A stretch of DNA of 64,000 nucleotides from Glandiceps talaboti (lineage: Eukaryota > Hemichordata > Enteropneusta > Spengelidae): positions 20,228,797 through 20,292,796 of the forward strand of contig NC_135566.1 of assembly GCF_964340395.1 (NCBI RefSeq). The letters run 5' to 3'. Position 1 is the stretch's first letter. Each line of letters starts with the position of its first letter. Shown one piece after another: positions 13,860-25,744 of this stretch. The position numbers and the translations under genes are program-made. The notes beneath the pieces were generated by a model. That model was not told the origin of the DNA. It saw nothing but the letters and a program-made list of their open reading frames with translations, and made no database searches.

Positions 13860-15905
13860 ATGAAATGTATACCTCTCCAACAAATGTTAAGTATTTTTCT
13901 CCCATAAATGAACAGTATATCTGTCCAATACATGAAAAGAGTTTCTCTCCCATAAATAAAAAGTATTTATCTCCCATGAATGAAAAGTATTTCTCTCTAA
14001 TAAATTGAAAAGTATTATTTTTCTCCCATAAATGAACAGTATATCTGTCCAATACATGAAAAGAGTTTCTCTCCCATAAATAAAAAGTATTTATCTCCCA
14101 TGAATGAAAAGTATTTCTCTCCCATAAATGAAAAGTATTTCTCTCTAATAAATTGAAAAGTATTTCTCTCCCGTAAATGAAAAATATTACTCTCCCATAA
14201 ATGAAAAGTATTTCTCTCCCATAATGAAAAGTACTTATCTCTCATAAATGAAAAGTATTTCTCTCTCATAAATTGAAAAGTATTTCTCTCCCATCAATTG
14301 AAAAGTATTTCTCTCTCATAAATGAAAAGTATTTCTCTCCCATAAATGAAAAGTATTTTCTCCAATAAATTGAGAACTATTTCTCTCCCCTAAATGAAAA
14401 GTACTTCTCTCCCATAAATGAAAAGTAAGTGTCTCCCATAAATGAAAAGTATTTCTCTCCCATAAATGAAAAGTATTTCTCTCCCATAAATGAAAAGTAT
14501 TTCTCTCCCATAAATGAAAAGTATTTCTCTCCCATAAATGAAAAGTATTTCTCTCTCGTAAATGAAAAGTATATCTCTCAAATACATGTTAAGTATTTTT
14601 CTCCCATAAATGAACAGTATTTCTCTCCAATAAATGAAAAGTATTTCTCTCTAATAAATTAAAAAGTATTTCTCTCTCGTAAAGGAAATGTATTTCTCTC
14701 CCCTAAATGAAAAGTATTTCTCTCTCCTAAATGAAAAGTATTTTTCTCCCATAAATGAAAAGTATTTCTCTCCCCTAAATGAAAAGTAATTCTCTCCCCT
14801 AAATGAAATGTATACCTCTCCAACAAATGTTAAGTATTTTTCTCCCATAAATGAACAGTATATCTGTCCAATACATGAAAAGAGTTTCTCTCCCATAAAT
14901 AAAAAGTATTTATCTCCCATGAATGAAAAGTATTTTTCTCCCATAAATGAAAAGTATTTCTCTCTAATAAATTGAAAAGTATTATTTTTCTCCCATAAAT
15001 GAACAGTATATCTGTCCAATACATGAAAAGAGTTTCTCTCCCATAAATAAAAAGTATTTATCTCCCATGAATGAAAAGTATTTCTCTCCCATAAATGAAA
15101 AGTATTTCTCTCTAATAAATTGAAAAGTATTTCTCTCCCGTAAATGAAAAATATTACTCTCCCATAAACGAAAAGTATATCTCTCCCATAAAGGAAATGT
15201 ATTTCTCTCCCCTAAATGAAAAGTATTTCTCTCCCCTAAATGAAAAGTATTTCTCTCCAATAAATGAGAAGTATTTCTCTCCCCTAAATGAAAAGTATAT
15301 CTCTCAAATACATGTTAAGTATTTTTCTCCCATAAATGAACAGTATTTCTCTCCCATAAATGAAAAGTATTTCTCTCTAATAAATTAAAAAGTATTTCTC
15401 TCTCGTAAAGGAAATGTATTTCTCTCCCCCCTAAATGAAAAGTATTTCTCTCCCATAAATGAAAAGTATTTCTCTCTCCTAAATGAAAAGTATTTTTCTC
15501 CCATAAATGAAAAGTATTTCTCTCCCCTAAATGAAACGTAATTCTCTCCCCTAAATGAAATGTATACCTCTCCAACAAATGTTAAGTATTTTTCTCCCAT
15601 AAATGAACAGTATATCTGTCCAATACATGAAAAGAGTTTCTCTCCCATAAATAAAAAGTATTTATCTCCCATGAATGAAAAGTATTTTTCTCCCATAAAT
15701 GAAAAGTATTTCTCTCTAATAAATTGAAAAGTATTATTTTTCTCCCATAAATGAACAGTATATCTGTCCAATACATGAAAAGAGTTTCTCTCCCATAAAT
15801 AAAAAGTATTTATCTCCCATGAATGAAAAGTATTTCTCTGCCATAAATGAAAAGTATTTCTCTCTAATAAATTGAAAAGTATTTCTCTCCCGTAAATGAA
15901 AAATA
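13860..15905. repeat. Higher-order repeat inside the 24-bp array (family 1)
   Basis: A marker string beginning 'caacaaatgttaagtatttt' with the same following variant units occurs at 13878, 14821 and 15573, giving spacings of about 943 and 752 bp. The variant 'cagtatatctgtccaataca' travels with it. Blocks of 30-40 units have been copied as a whole. Confidence 0.85.
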
Positions 15906-18900
15906 TTACTCTCCCATAAATGAAAAGTATTTCTCTCCCATAAAGGAAATGTATTTCTCTCCCCTAAATGAAAAGTATTTCTCTCCCCTAAATGAAAAGT
16001 ATTTCTCTCCAATAAATGAGAAGTATTTCTCTGCAATAAATTCAGAAATATTTCTCTCCCATAAATGAAAAGTATGTGTCTCCCATAAATGAAACGTATT
16101 TCTCTCCCATAATGAAAAGTACTTATCTCTCATAAATGAAAAGTATTTCTCTCTCATAAATTGAAAAGTATTTCTCTCCCATCAATTGAAAAGTATTTCT
16201 CTCTCATAAATGAAAAGTATTTCTCTCCCATAAATGAAAAGTATTTTCTCCAATAAATTGAGAACTATTTCTCTCCCCAAAATGAAAAGTACTTCTCTCC
16301 CATAAATGAAAAGTATGTGTCTCCCATAAATGAAAAGTATTTCTCTCCCATAAATGAAAAGTATTTTTCTCCCATAAATGAACAGTATTTCTCTCCCATA
16401 AATGAAAAGTATTTCTCTCCCCTAAATGAAAAGTATTTCTCTCCCCTAAATGAAAAGTATTTCTCTCCAATAAATGAGAAGTATTTCTCTGCAATAAATT
16501 CAGAAATATTTCTCTCCCATGAATGAAAAGTATTTCTCTCTCATAAATGAAAAGTATTTCTCTCTCATAAATTGAAAAGTATTTTCTCCCATAAACGAAA
16601 AGTATTTTTCTCCCATAAACGAAAAGTACTTCTCTCCAATAAATGAAAAGTATTTCTCTCCCATAAATGAAAAGTATCTCTATCAGATAAATGAAAAGTA
16701 TTTGTCGAATAAATGAAAAGTAATTCTCTCCCACAAATGAAAAGTATTTTTCTCCCATAAATGAAAAGTAATTATCTCCCATAAATGAAAAGTATTTCTC
16801 TCGCACAAATGAAAAGTATTTCTCTCCCCTAAATGAAAAGTATTTCTCTGCCATCCATCCCCTGAATCAAAAGTACATCGATTACCTAAATGTAAATTAC
16901 ATCCATCCCCTAAATGTAAAGTACATCCATCCCCTAAATATAAATTACATGCATCCCATAAATGTAAAGTGCACCCATCCCCTAAATGAAAAGTACAACC
17001 ATCCCCTAAATGTAAATTACATCCATCCCCTAAATGAAAAGTACATCCATCCCCTAAATGAAAAGTGCACCCATTCCCTAAATGAAAAGTACATCGATTC
17101 CATCCCTTAAATATAAATTACATCCATCCCCTAAATGAAAAGTACATCCATCCCCTAAATGTAAAGTACATCAATCCCCTTAATGAAAAGTGCACCCATC
17201 CCCTAAATGAAAAGTACATCGATTCCATCCCCTAAATATAAATTACATCCATCCCCTACATGAAAAGTACATCCATCCCCTAAATATAAATTACACCCAT
17301 CCCCTAAATATAAATTACACCCATCCCCTAAATGAAAAGTAAATCAATCCCCTAAATGAAAAGTACATCCATCCCCTAAATGAAAAGTACATCCATCCCC
17401 TAAATGTAAAGTACATCGATTCCATCCCCTAAATATAAATTACATCCATCCCCTACATGAAAAGTACATCCATCCCCTAAATATAAATTATACCCATCCC
17501 CTAAATGAAAAGTACACCCACCCCCTAAATGTAAATTATAACCATCCCCTAAATGAAAAGTACATCCATCCCCTAAATATAAATTACACCCATCCCCTTA
17601 TATAAATTCTATCCATCCCCTAAAAGTATTTCTCTGCCATATTAAAATGAAAAGTATTTTCTCCCATAAATTTAAAGTATTTCTCTCCCATAAATGAAAA
17701 GTATTTCTCTCCAATAAATGAAAAGTACGTCTCTCCCCAAAATGAAAAGTATAACTCTCCAATAAATGAAAAGTATTTCTCTCCCCAAAATGAAAAGTAT
17801 TTCTCTCCAATAAATGAAAAGTATTTTCTCCAATAAATGAAAAGTATTTCTCTCCCATAAATGAAAAGTATGTGTCTCCCATAAATGAAAAGTATGTGTC
17901 TCCCATAAATGAAAAGTATTTCTCTCCGCTAAATGAAAAGTATTTCTCTCCCATAAATGAAAAGTATTTCTCTGCCATAAATGAAAAGTATTTCTCTCCA
18001 ATAAATGAAAAGTATTTCTCTCTAATAAATTAAAAAGTATTTCTCTCTCGTAAAGGAAATGTATTTCTCTCCCCTAAATGAAAAGTATTTCTCTCCCCTA
18101 AATGAAAAGTATTTCTCTCCAATAAATGAGAAGTATTTCTCTGCAAAAAATTCAGAAATATTTCTCTCCCATGAATGAAAAGTATTTCTCTCTCATAAAT
18201 GAAAAGTATTTCTCTCTCATAAATGAAAAGTATTTCTCTGCAAAAAATTCAGAAATATTTCTCTCCCATGAATGAAAAGTATTTCCCTCTCATAAATGAA
18301 AAGTATTTCTCTCTCATAAATTGAAAAGTATTTTTCTCCCATAAACGAAAAGTATTTTTCTCCCATAAACGAAAAGTACTTCTCTCCAATAAATGAAAAG
18401 TATTTCTCTCCCATAAATGAAAAGTATCTCTATCAGATAAATGAAAAGTATTTGTCGAATAAATGAAAAGTAATTCTCTCCCACAAATGAAAAGTATTTC
18501 TCTCGCACAAATGAAAAGTATTTCTCTCCCCTAAATGAAAAGTATTTCTCTGCCATCCATCCCCTGAATCAAAAGTACATCGATTACCTAAATGTAAATT
18601 ACATCCATCCCCTAAATGTAAAGTACATCCATCCCCTAAATATAAATTACATGCATCCCATAAATGTAAAGTGCACCCATCCCCTAAATGAAAAGTACAC
18701 CCATCCCCTAAATGTAAATTACATCCATCCCCTAAATATAAATTACACCCATCCCCTTATATAAATTCTATCCATCCCCTAAAAGTATTTCTCTGCCATA
18801 TTAAAATGAAAAGTATTTTCTCCCATAAATTTAAAGTATTTCTCTCCCATAAATGAAAAGTATTTCTCTCCAATAAATGAAAAGTACGTCTCTCCCCAAA

Positions 18901-19073
18901 ATGAAAAGTATAACTCTCCAATAAATGAAAAGTATTTCTCTCCCCAAAATGAAAAGTATTTCTCTCCAATAAATGAAAAGTACTTCTCTCCCATAAATTT
19001 AAAGTATTTCTCTCCCCATAATGAAAAGTATATCTCTCCCATAAATGAAAAGTATTTCTCTCCCCAAAATGAT

Positions 19074-19450
19074 GTCGATGTCATACCGTTGTTGCGGAGG
19101 ATGGGGTCAGCGTTGTTGTGTAGAATGATCTTGTGGTATGGGGTAACCGCTTGCTTGTAGCATGTCGCTTCGGGTGGAAGGTTGTCGAGACCTTTTCAGT
19201 CGCCGCAATTCCATATCAGCTTCCCGAATGCTGCTCTCAAGCTGATTCATCATTTTCTCTACAGGTTTCTTTGCTGTCTTCCTGCCTCGCGGCATTATAA
19301 GAGGAAATCAGCAAAATACTCGGAGGAGAAAATTAACATCACAACAATGTCACTCAAAAATGGAGGCAAATGCTGAAAACTTGCGTTGCTAGAGGGCGCC
19401 CTAACAAGAGTAACTTGAACTGTAATTAACAATTTTTACCAAAGTCAAAA
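19074..19450 (-). other. Unique island within the 24-bp array
   Basis: About 375 bp without any 24-bp unit and of higher complexity and GC than the array around it. It contains the ORF described next and, upstream of it on the - strand, a segment with 'gcgccctctagcaacgc' that could be a promoter or 5' UTR. The array resumes in family 1 on both sides. Confidence 0.85.
19107..19295 (-). CDS. Small coding-like ORF, possible first exon, unknown
   Basis: It starts at an ATG in the context gcggcATGc... read as MPRGRKTAKKPVEKMMNQLE and continues with SSIREADMELRRLKRSRQ. That is a basic N-terminus followed by a heptad-like helical stretch (residues about 12-38), then a Ser/Gln-rich tail to a TGA. 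After the stop the - strand has a GGTATGA donor-like site at about 19085-19090, and a +1 frame stays open past it. It resembles the N-terminal exon of a nuclear or DNA-associated coiled-coil protein, but I do not recognise the family. The ORF is too short for certainty. Confidence 0.35.
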   Translation of the reverse strand: MPRGRKTAKKPVEKMMNQLESSIREADMELRRLKRSRQPSTRSDMLQASGYPIPQDHSTQQR

Positions 19451-20639
19451 ATAGTAAAATGAAAAGTATTTCTCTCCAATAAATGAAAAGTATTTCTCTC
19501 TCCTAAATGAAAAGTATATCTCTCCAATAAATGAAAAGTACTTCTCTCCCATAAATGAAAAGTATTTCTCTCTCATAAATGAAAAGTATTTCTCTCCCAT
19601 AAATTAAAAGTATTTCTCTCCAATAAATGAAAAGTATATTCCTCCCCTAAATGAAAAGTAATTCTCTCCCATAAATGAAAAGTATATCTCTCCCATAAAT
19701 GAAAAGTATTTCTCTCCCATAAATTAAAAGTATTTCTCTCCAATAAATGAAAAGTATTTCTCTCCCCTAAATGAAAAGTATTTCTCTGCCATCCATCCCC
19801 TGAATCAAAAGTACATCGATTACCTAAATGTAAATTACATCCATCCCCTAAATGAAAAGTACATCCATCCCATAAACGTAAAGTACACACCCTAAATGTA
19901 AAGTACACCCATCCCCTAAAATTAATGAAAAGTACATCCATCCCCTAAATGAAAAGTACATCCATCCCATAAATGTAAAGTACACACCCTAAATGTAAAG
20001 TACACCCATCCCCTAAAATTAATAAAAAGTACATCCATCCCCTAAATGAAAAGTACACACCCTAAATGTAAAGTACACCCATCCCCTAAAATTAATAAAA
20101 AGTACATCCATCCCATAAATGTAAAGTACATCCATCCCCTAAATGAAAAGTACATCCATCCCCTAAATGAAAAGTACACCCATCCCCTAAATATAAAGTA
20201 CATCCATCCCCTAAATGAAAAGTACACCCATCCCCTAAATATAAAGTACATCCATCCCCTAAATGTAAATTACATCCATCCCATAAATGTAAAGTACATC
20301 CATCCCCTAAATAAAAAGTACATCCATCCCATAAATGAAAAGTACATCCATCCCCTAAATGAAAAGTTCATCGATTCCATCCCCTAAATATAAATTACAT
20401 CTATCCCCTACATGAAAAGTACATCCAACCCCTAAATATAAATTACACCCATCCCCTAAATGTAAATTACACCCATCCCCTAAATGAAAAGTACATCCAT
20501 CCCCTAAATGTAAATTACATCCATCCCCTAAATGTAAAGTACACCTATCCACTTAATATAAATTATATCCATCCCCTAAAGTATTTCTCTCCCATAAATG
20601 AAAAGTATTTCTCTCCAATATAAAGTATTCCTCTCCTAT

Positions 20640-20990
20640 AATCAAAAAGTACACCCACCCCCTAAATGTAAATTATAGCCATCCCCTAAATGAAAAGTAC
20701 ACCCACCCCCTAAATGAAAAGTACACCCACCCCCTAAATGTAAATTATAGCCATCCCCTAAATGAAAAGTACACCCACCCCCTAAATGAAAAGTACACCC
20801 ACCCCCTAAATGTAAATTATAGCCATCCCCTAAATGAAAAGTACACCCACCCCCTAAATGAAAAGTACACCCACCCCCTAAATGTAAATTATAGCCATCC
20901 CCTAAATGAAAAGTACACCCACCCCCTAAATGAAAAGTACACCCACCCCCTAAATGTAAATTATAGCCATCCCCTAAATGAAAAGTACAT
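20640..20990. repeat. 72-bp (3 x 24) higher-order repeat, nearly 5 copies
   Basis: A trimer of family 2 units (two with 'gtacacccaccccctaaatg', one with 'taaattatagccatcccc') repeats with almost no divergence. This is the youngest-looking part of the array. Confidence 0.9.
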
Positions 20991-22370
20991 CCATCCCCTA
21001 AATATAAATTACACCCATCCCCTTATATAAATTCTATCCTTCCCCTAAAGTATTTCTCTGCCATATTAAAATGAAAAGTATTTTCTCCCATAAATTTAAA
21101 GTATTTCTCTCCCATAAATGAAAAGTATTTCTCTCCAATAAATGAAAAGTACGTCTCTCCCCAAAATGAAAAGTATAACTCTCCAATAAATGAAAAGTAT
21201 TTCTCTCCCCATAATGAAAAGTATATCTCTCCCATAAATGAAAAGTATATCTCTCCCCTAAATGAAAAGTATTTCTCTCCAATAAATAAAAAGTATTTCT
21301 CTGCCATAAATGAAAAGTATTTATCTCTCCTAAATGAAAAGTATATCTCTCCAATAAATGAAAAGTACTTCTCTCCCATAAATGAAAAGTATTTCTCTCC
21401 AATAAATGAAAAATATTTCTCTCCCCTAAATGAAAAGTATTTCTCTCCCTTAAATGAAAAGTATTTCTCTCCAATAAATGAAAAGTATTTCTCTCCCCTA
21501 AATGAAAAGTATTTCTGTCCAATAATTGAAAAGTATTTCTCTCCCGTAAATGAAAAAGTACATCCATCCCCTGAATGAAAAGTACACCCATCCCCTAAAT
21601 AAAAACTACATCCATCCCCTTAATGAAAAGTATACCCATCCCCTAAATGTGAATTACACCCATCCCCTAAATGAAAAGTGCACCCATCCCCTAAATGTGA
21701 ATTACACCCATCCCCTAAGTGAAAAGTGCATCCATCCCCTTAATATAAATTACATCTATCCCCTAAATGAAAAGTGCACCCATCCCCTAAATGTGAATTA
21801 CACCCATCCCCTAAATGAAAAGTATACCCATCCCCTAAATATAAATTACATCCATCCCCTTAATGAAAGTGTACCCATCCCCTAAATATAAATTACATCC
21901 ATCCCCTAAATGAAAAGTGCACCCATCCCCTAAATGTGAATTACACCCATCCCCTAAGTGAAAAGTGCATCCATCCCCTTAATATAAATTACACCCATCC
22001 CCTCAATGAAAATTGCATCCATCCCCTAAAATTAATGAAAAGTACACCAACCCCCTAAATGTATATTACACCCATCCCCTCAATGAAAATTGCATCCATC
22101 CCCTAAAATTAATGAAAAGTACACCAACCCCCTAAATGTATATTACATCCATCCCCTAAAAGAAAATTGCACCCATCCCCTAAATGAACAGTACACCCAT
22201 CCCCTAAATGAAAAGTATACCCATCCCCTAAATATAAATTACATCCATCCCCTTAATGAAAGTGTACCCATCCCCTAAATATAAATTACACCCATCCCCT
22301 AAATGTGAATTACACTCATCCCCTAAATGAAAAGTGCACCCATCCCCTAAATGTAAATTACATCCATCCC

Positions 22371-23285
22371 CCAAGAGGGAAAGATTTGTTGAAAATTTAC
22401 ATTAAGGACTGATAAACGGGTACTGTACAGAGTATGGGTGAATGCAGTCATCTTGGTATTCTTAACTCATGTGCCCAAAGACACTGTGCTAACATGTCAT
22501 ACTTAATCAACATTCTGCCTAGGTTCAGTTCCTTGTAAAATCAGAGTATGGTAAACAACACTTCAATAACTACAGGTTGTGAATGGAATGTAAGTTTCTC
22601 TCGAGTGAACTCGCTTGAATCAGCCAATCTTGGCTTGTTGTAACCATGGTAACATTGAGATAATCCACGCTGTAACCTACTTCAGTACTTACTACAAACT
22701 CACGATTGTATCGGACTCCCAGTCTGACGGTACAACAAATCCACGCTCTCACAAACCCTGCTTGACACTTTGAGGCAAGATTTATAGATCATTATGTTAT
22801 GTTCATACATATATCAATCCAGTCTTGCTTGTAGGATGGCAAAAAATAAAATTTCATCAACAAGAACACAACTTGGCCAAGTCAGTTTTCAGTGTACATA
22901 CTAGGCTCTTGCCAAGGCATTATATATCACATGGTATGAAAGGGGCAATCTGATTGGTTGTGGTATTTACGTACAAAACAAATAAATTAGCTATGCCATA
23001 AATACCGATATAGTACATGAATGCATCCACAGCCTGTGTGAGGCTCCTTAAGAACGTTGCCGTAAAACAGGCCATGGTTTGCGATAACGACTTTACCATT
23101 TACTTGAACTTGTGGTTTATCGTTCTATTTCAGTACATATATTTCAGGTTGTGAACCTCCATCTATCTTGCCTTATCATTTGCAAAAGAACATTCATTCA
23201 TTTATTACATGTTACATGTTACAGTAAATCCCAAAATCAACATTGTATTACAAATGGTAGACTAATGTTGCCTTGTTTCTTGTCA
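22371..23285. other. No gene recognised
   Basis: Unique-looking AT-rich sequence between the minisatellite and the PHD-like segment. A 60-codon ORF on the - strand at 22570-22752 has no recognisable feature. Confidence 0.5.
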
Positions 23286-23287
23286 TG

Positions 23288-23519
23288 ATGATGTTGATCG
23301 AGTGTGACTTTACCGATGAAGAGTGTTATTGTGTTTGTAGTGGTCCAGAGTCTGGTTCAATGATCGCCTGCGATAATGTAACATATATGTACCATCGGGT
23401 GGTGGCATTATCAGTATGTCGACATCAGTGCATCAACAGTTCCGGAAAATGAATGGAAATGTCCTGTTTGCAAAGGTGACCCAAGTTCTACTACTCTTAT
23501 TCAAAACATGGAAGTATAA
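23288..23519 (+). pseudogene. PHD-finger fragment with a frameshift
   Basis: The first half reads ECYCVCSGPESGSMIACDN (C-x-C then C). The second half, one frame on, reads GWWHYQYVDI and ENEWKCPVCKG (aromatic-His, then C-x2-C), followed by a TAA at 23517-23519. This is the order of a PHD zinc finger of the ING-like kind, which binds histone H3 tails. The switch of frame between about 23375 and 23390, and a Tyr where the sixth Cys should be (HYQY rather than HxxC), say it is a relic. Such fingers also occur in transposon proteins of marine invertebrates, so the source may be a host gene or a mobile element. Confidence 0.6.
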
Positions 23520-23534
23520 CGTTATACTTCCATG
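23507..23534. repeat. Perfect 28-bp palindrome
   Basis: catggaagtataac is followed directly by its exact reverse complement. It overlaps the stop of the PHD-like frame. Confidence 0.95.
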
Positions 23535-23746
23535 ATATATACAAGTCTCCAAATGTGTCAAAAGACTAAAACTGCAATTACACATATACAAAGTATGTCC
23601 CAAAACTACAAGTACATCTATGTTGAGCATTCAATAACCAATACATCACAATTCAAATGTTACTGTTATCACAAATGTTCACTCTTCTCTGCACCACTGA
23701 ATTGATTAGACCAACCTTGAACTATGTGGTAGACTTCGCCCTCGTC

Positions 23747-23926
23747 CTATACATCTAGTAACTCTGTGGTAAACAGTGACATGTCTCCTCTGTGGTAATT
23801 AAACAGTGATGTGTTTCCTTGGCAAATCATCAGCAGTCTATGAATAAGTGCACCTTCAAATTGAACACAATCTTTGGTACAGTTCTTTGTCTGCCATACA
23901 TTCATAATGCTCATGTGGGTTTCTTC
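23747..23926 (-). CDS. Putative terminal exon, unknown product
   Basis: On the - strand an acceptor (ttcacttgcag, exon from 23926) is followed by 59 open codons starting EETHMSIMNVWQTKNCTKDC and ending ELLDV before a TAG. The composition looks protein-like rather than random, but there is no family match and no confirmed upstream exon. A possible partner lies at 24022-24166. Confidence 0.25.
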   Translation of the reverse strand, partial: EETHMSIMNVWQTKNCTKDCVQFEGALIHRLLMICQGNTSLFNYHRGDMSLFTTELLDV

Positions 23927-24021
23927 CTGCAAGTGAAAAAATCATTGACACAATTCAATATTCAGTAAACGACGTTTCATAGGTAAAGTGAGTCATAAGT
24001 AAACATTATACAAGGCATTTC

Positions 24022-24166
24022 CTAACATAACATTTGGGTTTTCAAAAACTCAAACTCTGTCGAGTCCCTAATCATCAGCATGGCAACAACTTTTTGCAAC
24101 ATTTGTAGCTGATGCACGCAATATCTATGAGTATACAAACCCCATTTCCTTTGTTTTAGGCTAAAA
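24022..24166 (-). CDS. Putative exon, unknown product
   Basis: On the - strand, after a 'gtttattttag' acceptor-like site, a frame is open through KQRKWGLYTHRYCVHQLQML and a helical stretch KVVAMLMIRD to a TAG. There is no recognisable domain. It could pair with the exon-like segment at 23747-23926, but no donor is clear. Confidence 0.18.
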
Positions 24167-24764
24167 TAAACATAAAAAACAATGAAATAGTATTTCATGT
24201 ACACTTTAGATACTTGCCTTTTGCTTTCTTTTATTCAAATCTTTCTTCCTCTGTGCTTTTTTTTTTTTTTAATTTTGCCAATAGTAGTTCCTGGGTATGA
24301 CCTGAACAGGGAAGTATATACTACATTGTATTAATGAACTGAACAGAAATCCAAAGTCCAATAAGTTACAACCACCAACATAGCTGATAAGGATGTTTTA
24401 AATATGCAAACACATGTATCGGAATAGGTGATATTGTGATACTCTGTGATATTGAGTTGTAAACTACAAGCTACCAACCAGACTTTCATATCACCCACAG
24501 CCAGTGGTGGTACTTTTGTGATATAACAAACAGTAGTTACTAAATAAAAACCAACAAATGTAGATATGCTGAATAAAAGTTTATTTACATCTATGCAGAT
24601 GATCCAACAATGGTGTATTCAGATAAATATAGAAATATTTTGGCATTTTTAACTTTAAGATTTTCCCTCTACACACAAATCTAAGTAAAACATACATTGA
24701 GAAAAAACATAAATTTTGAAGAGACTGCTAGATGTGAACTTATCTTGTAATAACTTTCTACATC

Positions 24765-24818
24765 ATCAATTCTGGTGATTCAATATCCTCATTTGTAATA
24801 TCATGACCGACAAGAACA
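24765..24818 (-). pseudogene. Degenerate copy of a short terminal exon
   Basis: On the - strand it reads GHDITNEDIESPELMM then TAG. The DNA 'gatatt.a.....ccagaattga' resembles that of the exon-like segment at 25126-25151 and its 3' flank. The expected acceptor AG is replaced by CG, so this copy would not be spliced in. Confidence 0.25.
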
Positions 24819-25125
24819 TAAAATTTGATTTAAAAACCCGTACTTTTCTCTTCTTTCTTGATTAAATAATTTTCTTCTACAGAAGTCATAAATTGTGGTT
24901 ATACATATTCCTGGCAGTATGGGCATGGTCTAAAGGCAAGGAAAACGGTCAAAGACACAACTGTCCACTATCATGTCAATTTATTTATATCAAATCATCA
25001 TGTCTGTGCAGTAAGGTCGGATCTGATACACAATTGCATAGTAGAATGTCAAGAATAAGTATGGCTGGCATTCCTTTGATATTGCTAAGGGTATGAAACA
25101 TAGTTACATTGCTCTTCAATTCTGG

Positions 25126-25151
25126 TCATATGATATCTTCATAGGTGTGAT
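25126..25151 (-). CDS. Putative short terminal exon
   Basis: On the - strand a polypyrimidine tract and acceptor ('cctttttaatatttacag') precede HTYEDII and a TGA. It is related in sequence to the 24765-24818 segment. Its start lies six bases outside the left arm of the 320-bp inverted repeat, whose sequence supplies part of the polypyrimidine tract. Confidence 0.2.
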
Positions 25152-25156
25152 CTGTA

Positions 25157-25476
25157 AATATTAAAAAGGAAAAGGAAAACATTATCAATTGAATACCAAA
25201 AACAGAAATCCAATTTACAAATAAGTGACAATCACTGATACAATTTGACAAGGTCCAAATTTACTATCAATATGGACTTAAATACAACCATATTACATTA
25301 CAACTAGTAGTCACCAGTTGTAAACTGTTCTGACTAAAACCAAACATGTCTTCATAGAATACACAGGCCCCCTCAAACACTTTCCTTCTATGTGACTGAA
25401 GATCACATGAGTTAAAAGAAATTAATGGCATCAAATCAAACAAATAATAAAATGTGCTTGTGATATCCAGGAAATG
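25157..25476 (+). repeat. 320-bp inverted repeat, left arm
   Basis: Its reverse complement is 25745-26064, with equal arm lengths and no mismatch in the two 60-base blocks I compared base by base. The spacer is 268 bp. The arm starts aatattaaaaagg and ends ccaggaaatg. Confidence 0.95.
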
Positions 25477-25744
25477 GCTGGATTTTCAATAACTGCCCTG
25501 TTTGGTTAACTGTACAGGTCACAAAATAAGGAAACTGTCCCATTTGACATTGTGTTAGATTTGAAAGAAATCAGATATTGCATGTCTAAGAAATGATGTA
25601 TTACAGACAAACAGATGTACTGATGGCCGAACAGATGGATGGATCCAATTGGAACATTCACCATTCAAGGGACTAATTACAATTTTATATTGGGTACCTA
25701 ATACAAGCATTTATTTTAATATTTATTTAAATGTGTGGTGATCA

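Larger units (their letters stand above)
17580..21120. repeat. Higher-order repeat: family 2 to family 1 junction present three times
   Basis: The junction 'ctctgccatattaaaatg', with the same flanking variants on both sides, occurs at 17632, 18791 and 21057. Spacings are about 1159 and 2266 bp, close to 1:2. The junction and its neighbours were amplified together. Confidence 0.85.
13165..22370. repeat. 24-bp minisatellite array, two module families, about 9.2 kb
   Basis: The array is made of 24-bp units sharing the half 'aaatgaaaagta'. The other half is either tttctctccc.t (family 1) or catccatcccct (family 2, with variants atataaatta and atgtaaatta). Families alternate in blocks: family 2 at about 13165-13670, family 1 to 16852, family 2 to 17625, family 1 to 18550, family 2 to 18780, family 1 to 19073, then a unique island, family 1 from 19455 to 19790, family 2 to 20575, mixed to 21045, family 1 to 21550, family 2 to 22370. 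Because 24 is a multiple of three and the unit has no stop in several frames, long ORFs appear on both strands. They are not genes. Confidence 0.95.

Noticed and set aside
13674-22278. Many ORFs of 60-216 codons within the 24-bp array, on both strands
   Set aside because: A 24-bp unit without stops gives eight-residue repeats in several frames. There is no conservation beyond the DNA repeat, and several frames are open at the same place.
13165-22370. CRISPR-like look of short regularly spaced repeats
   Set aside because: There are no unique spacers of constant length between repeats, only tandem units. The sequence is also eukaryotic.
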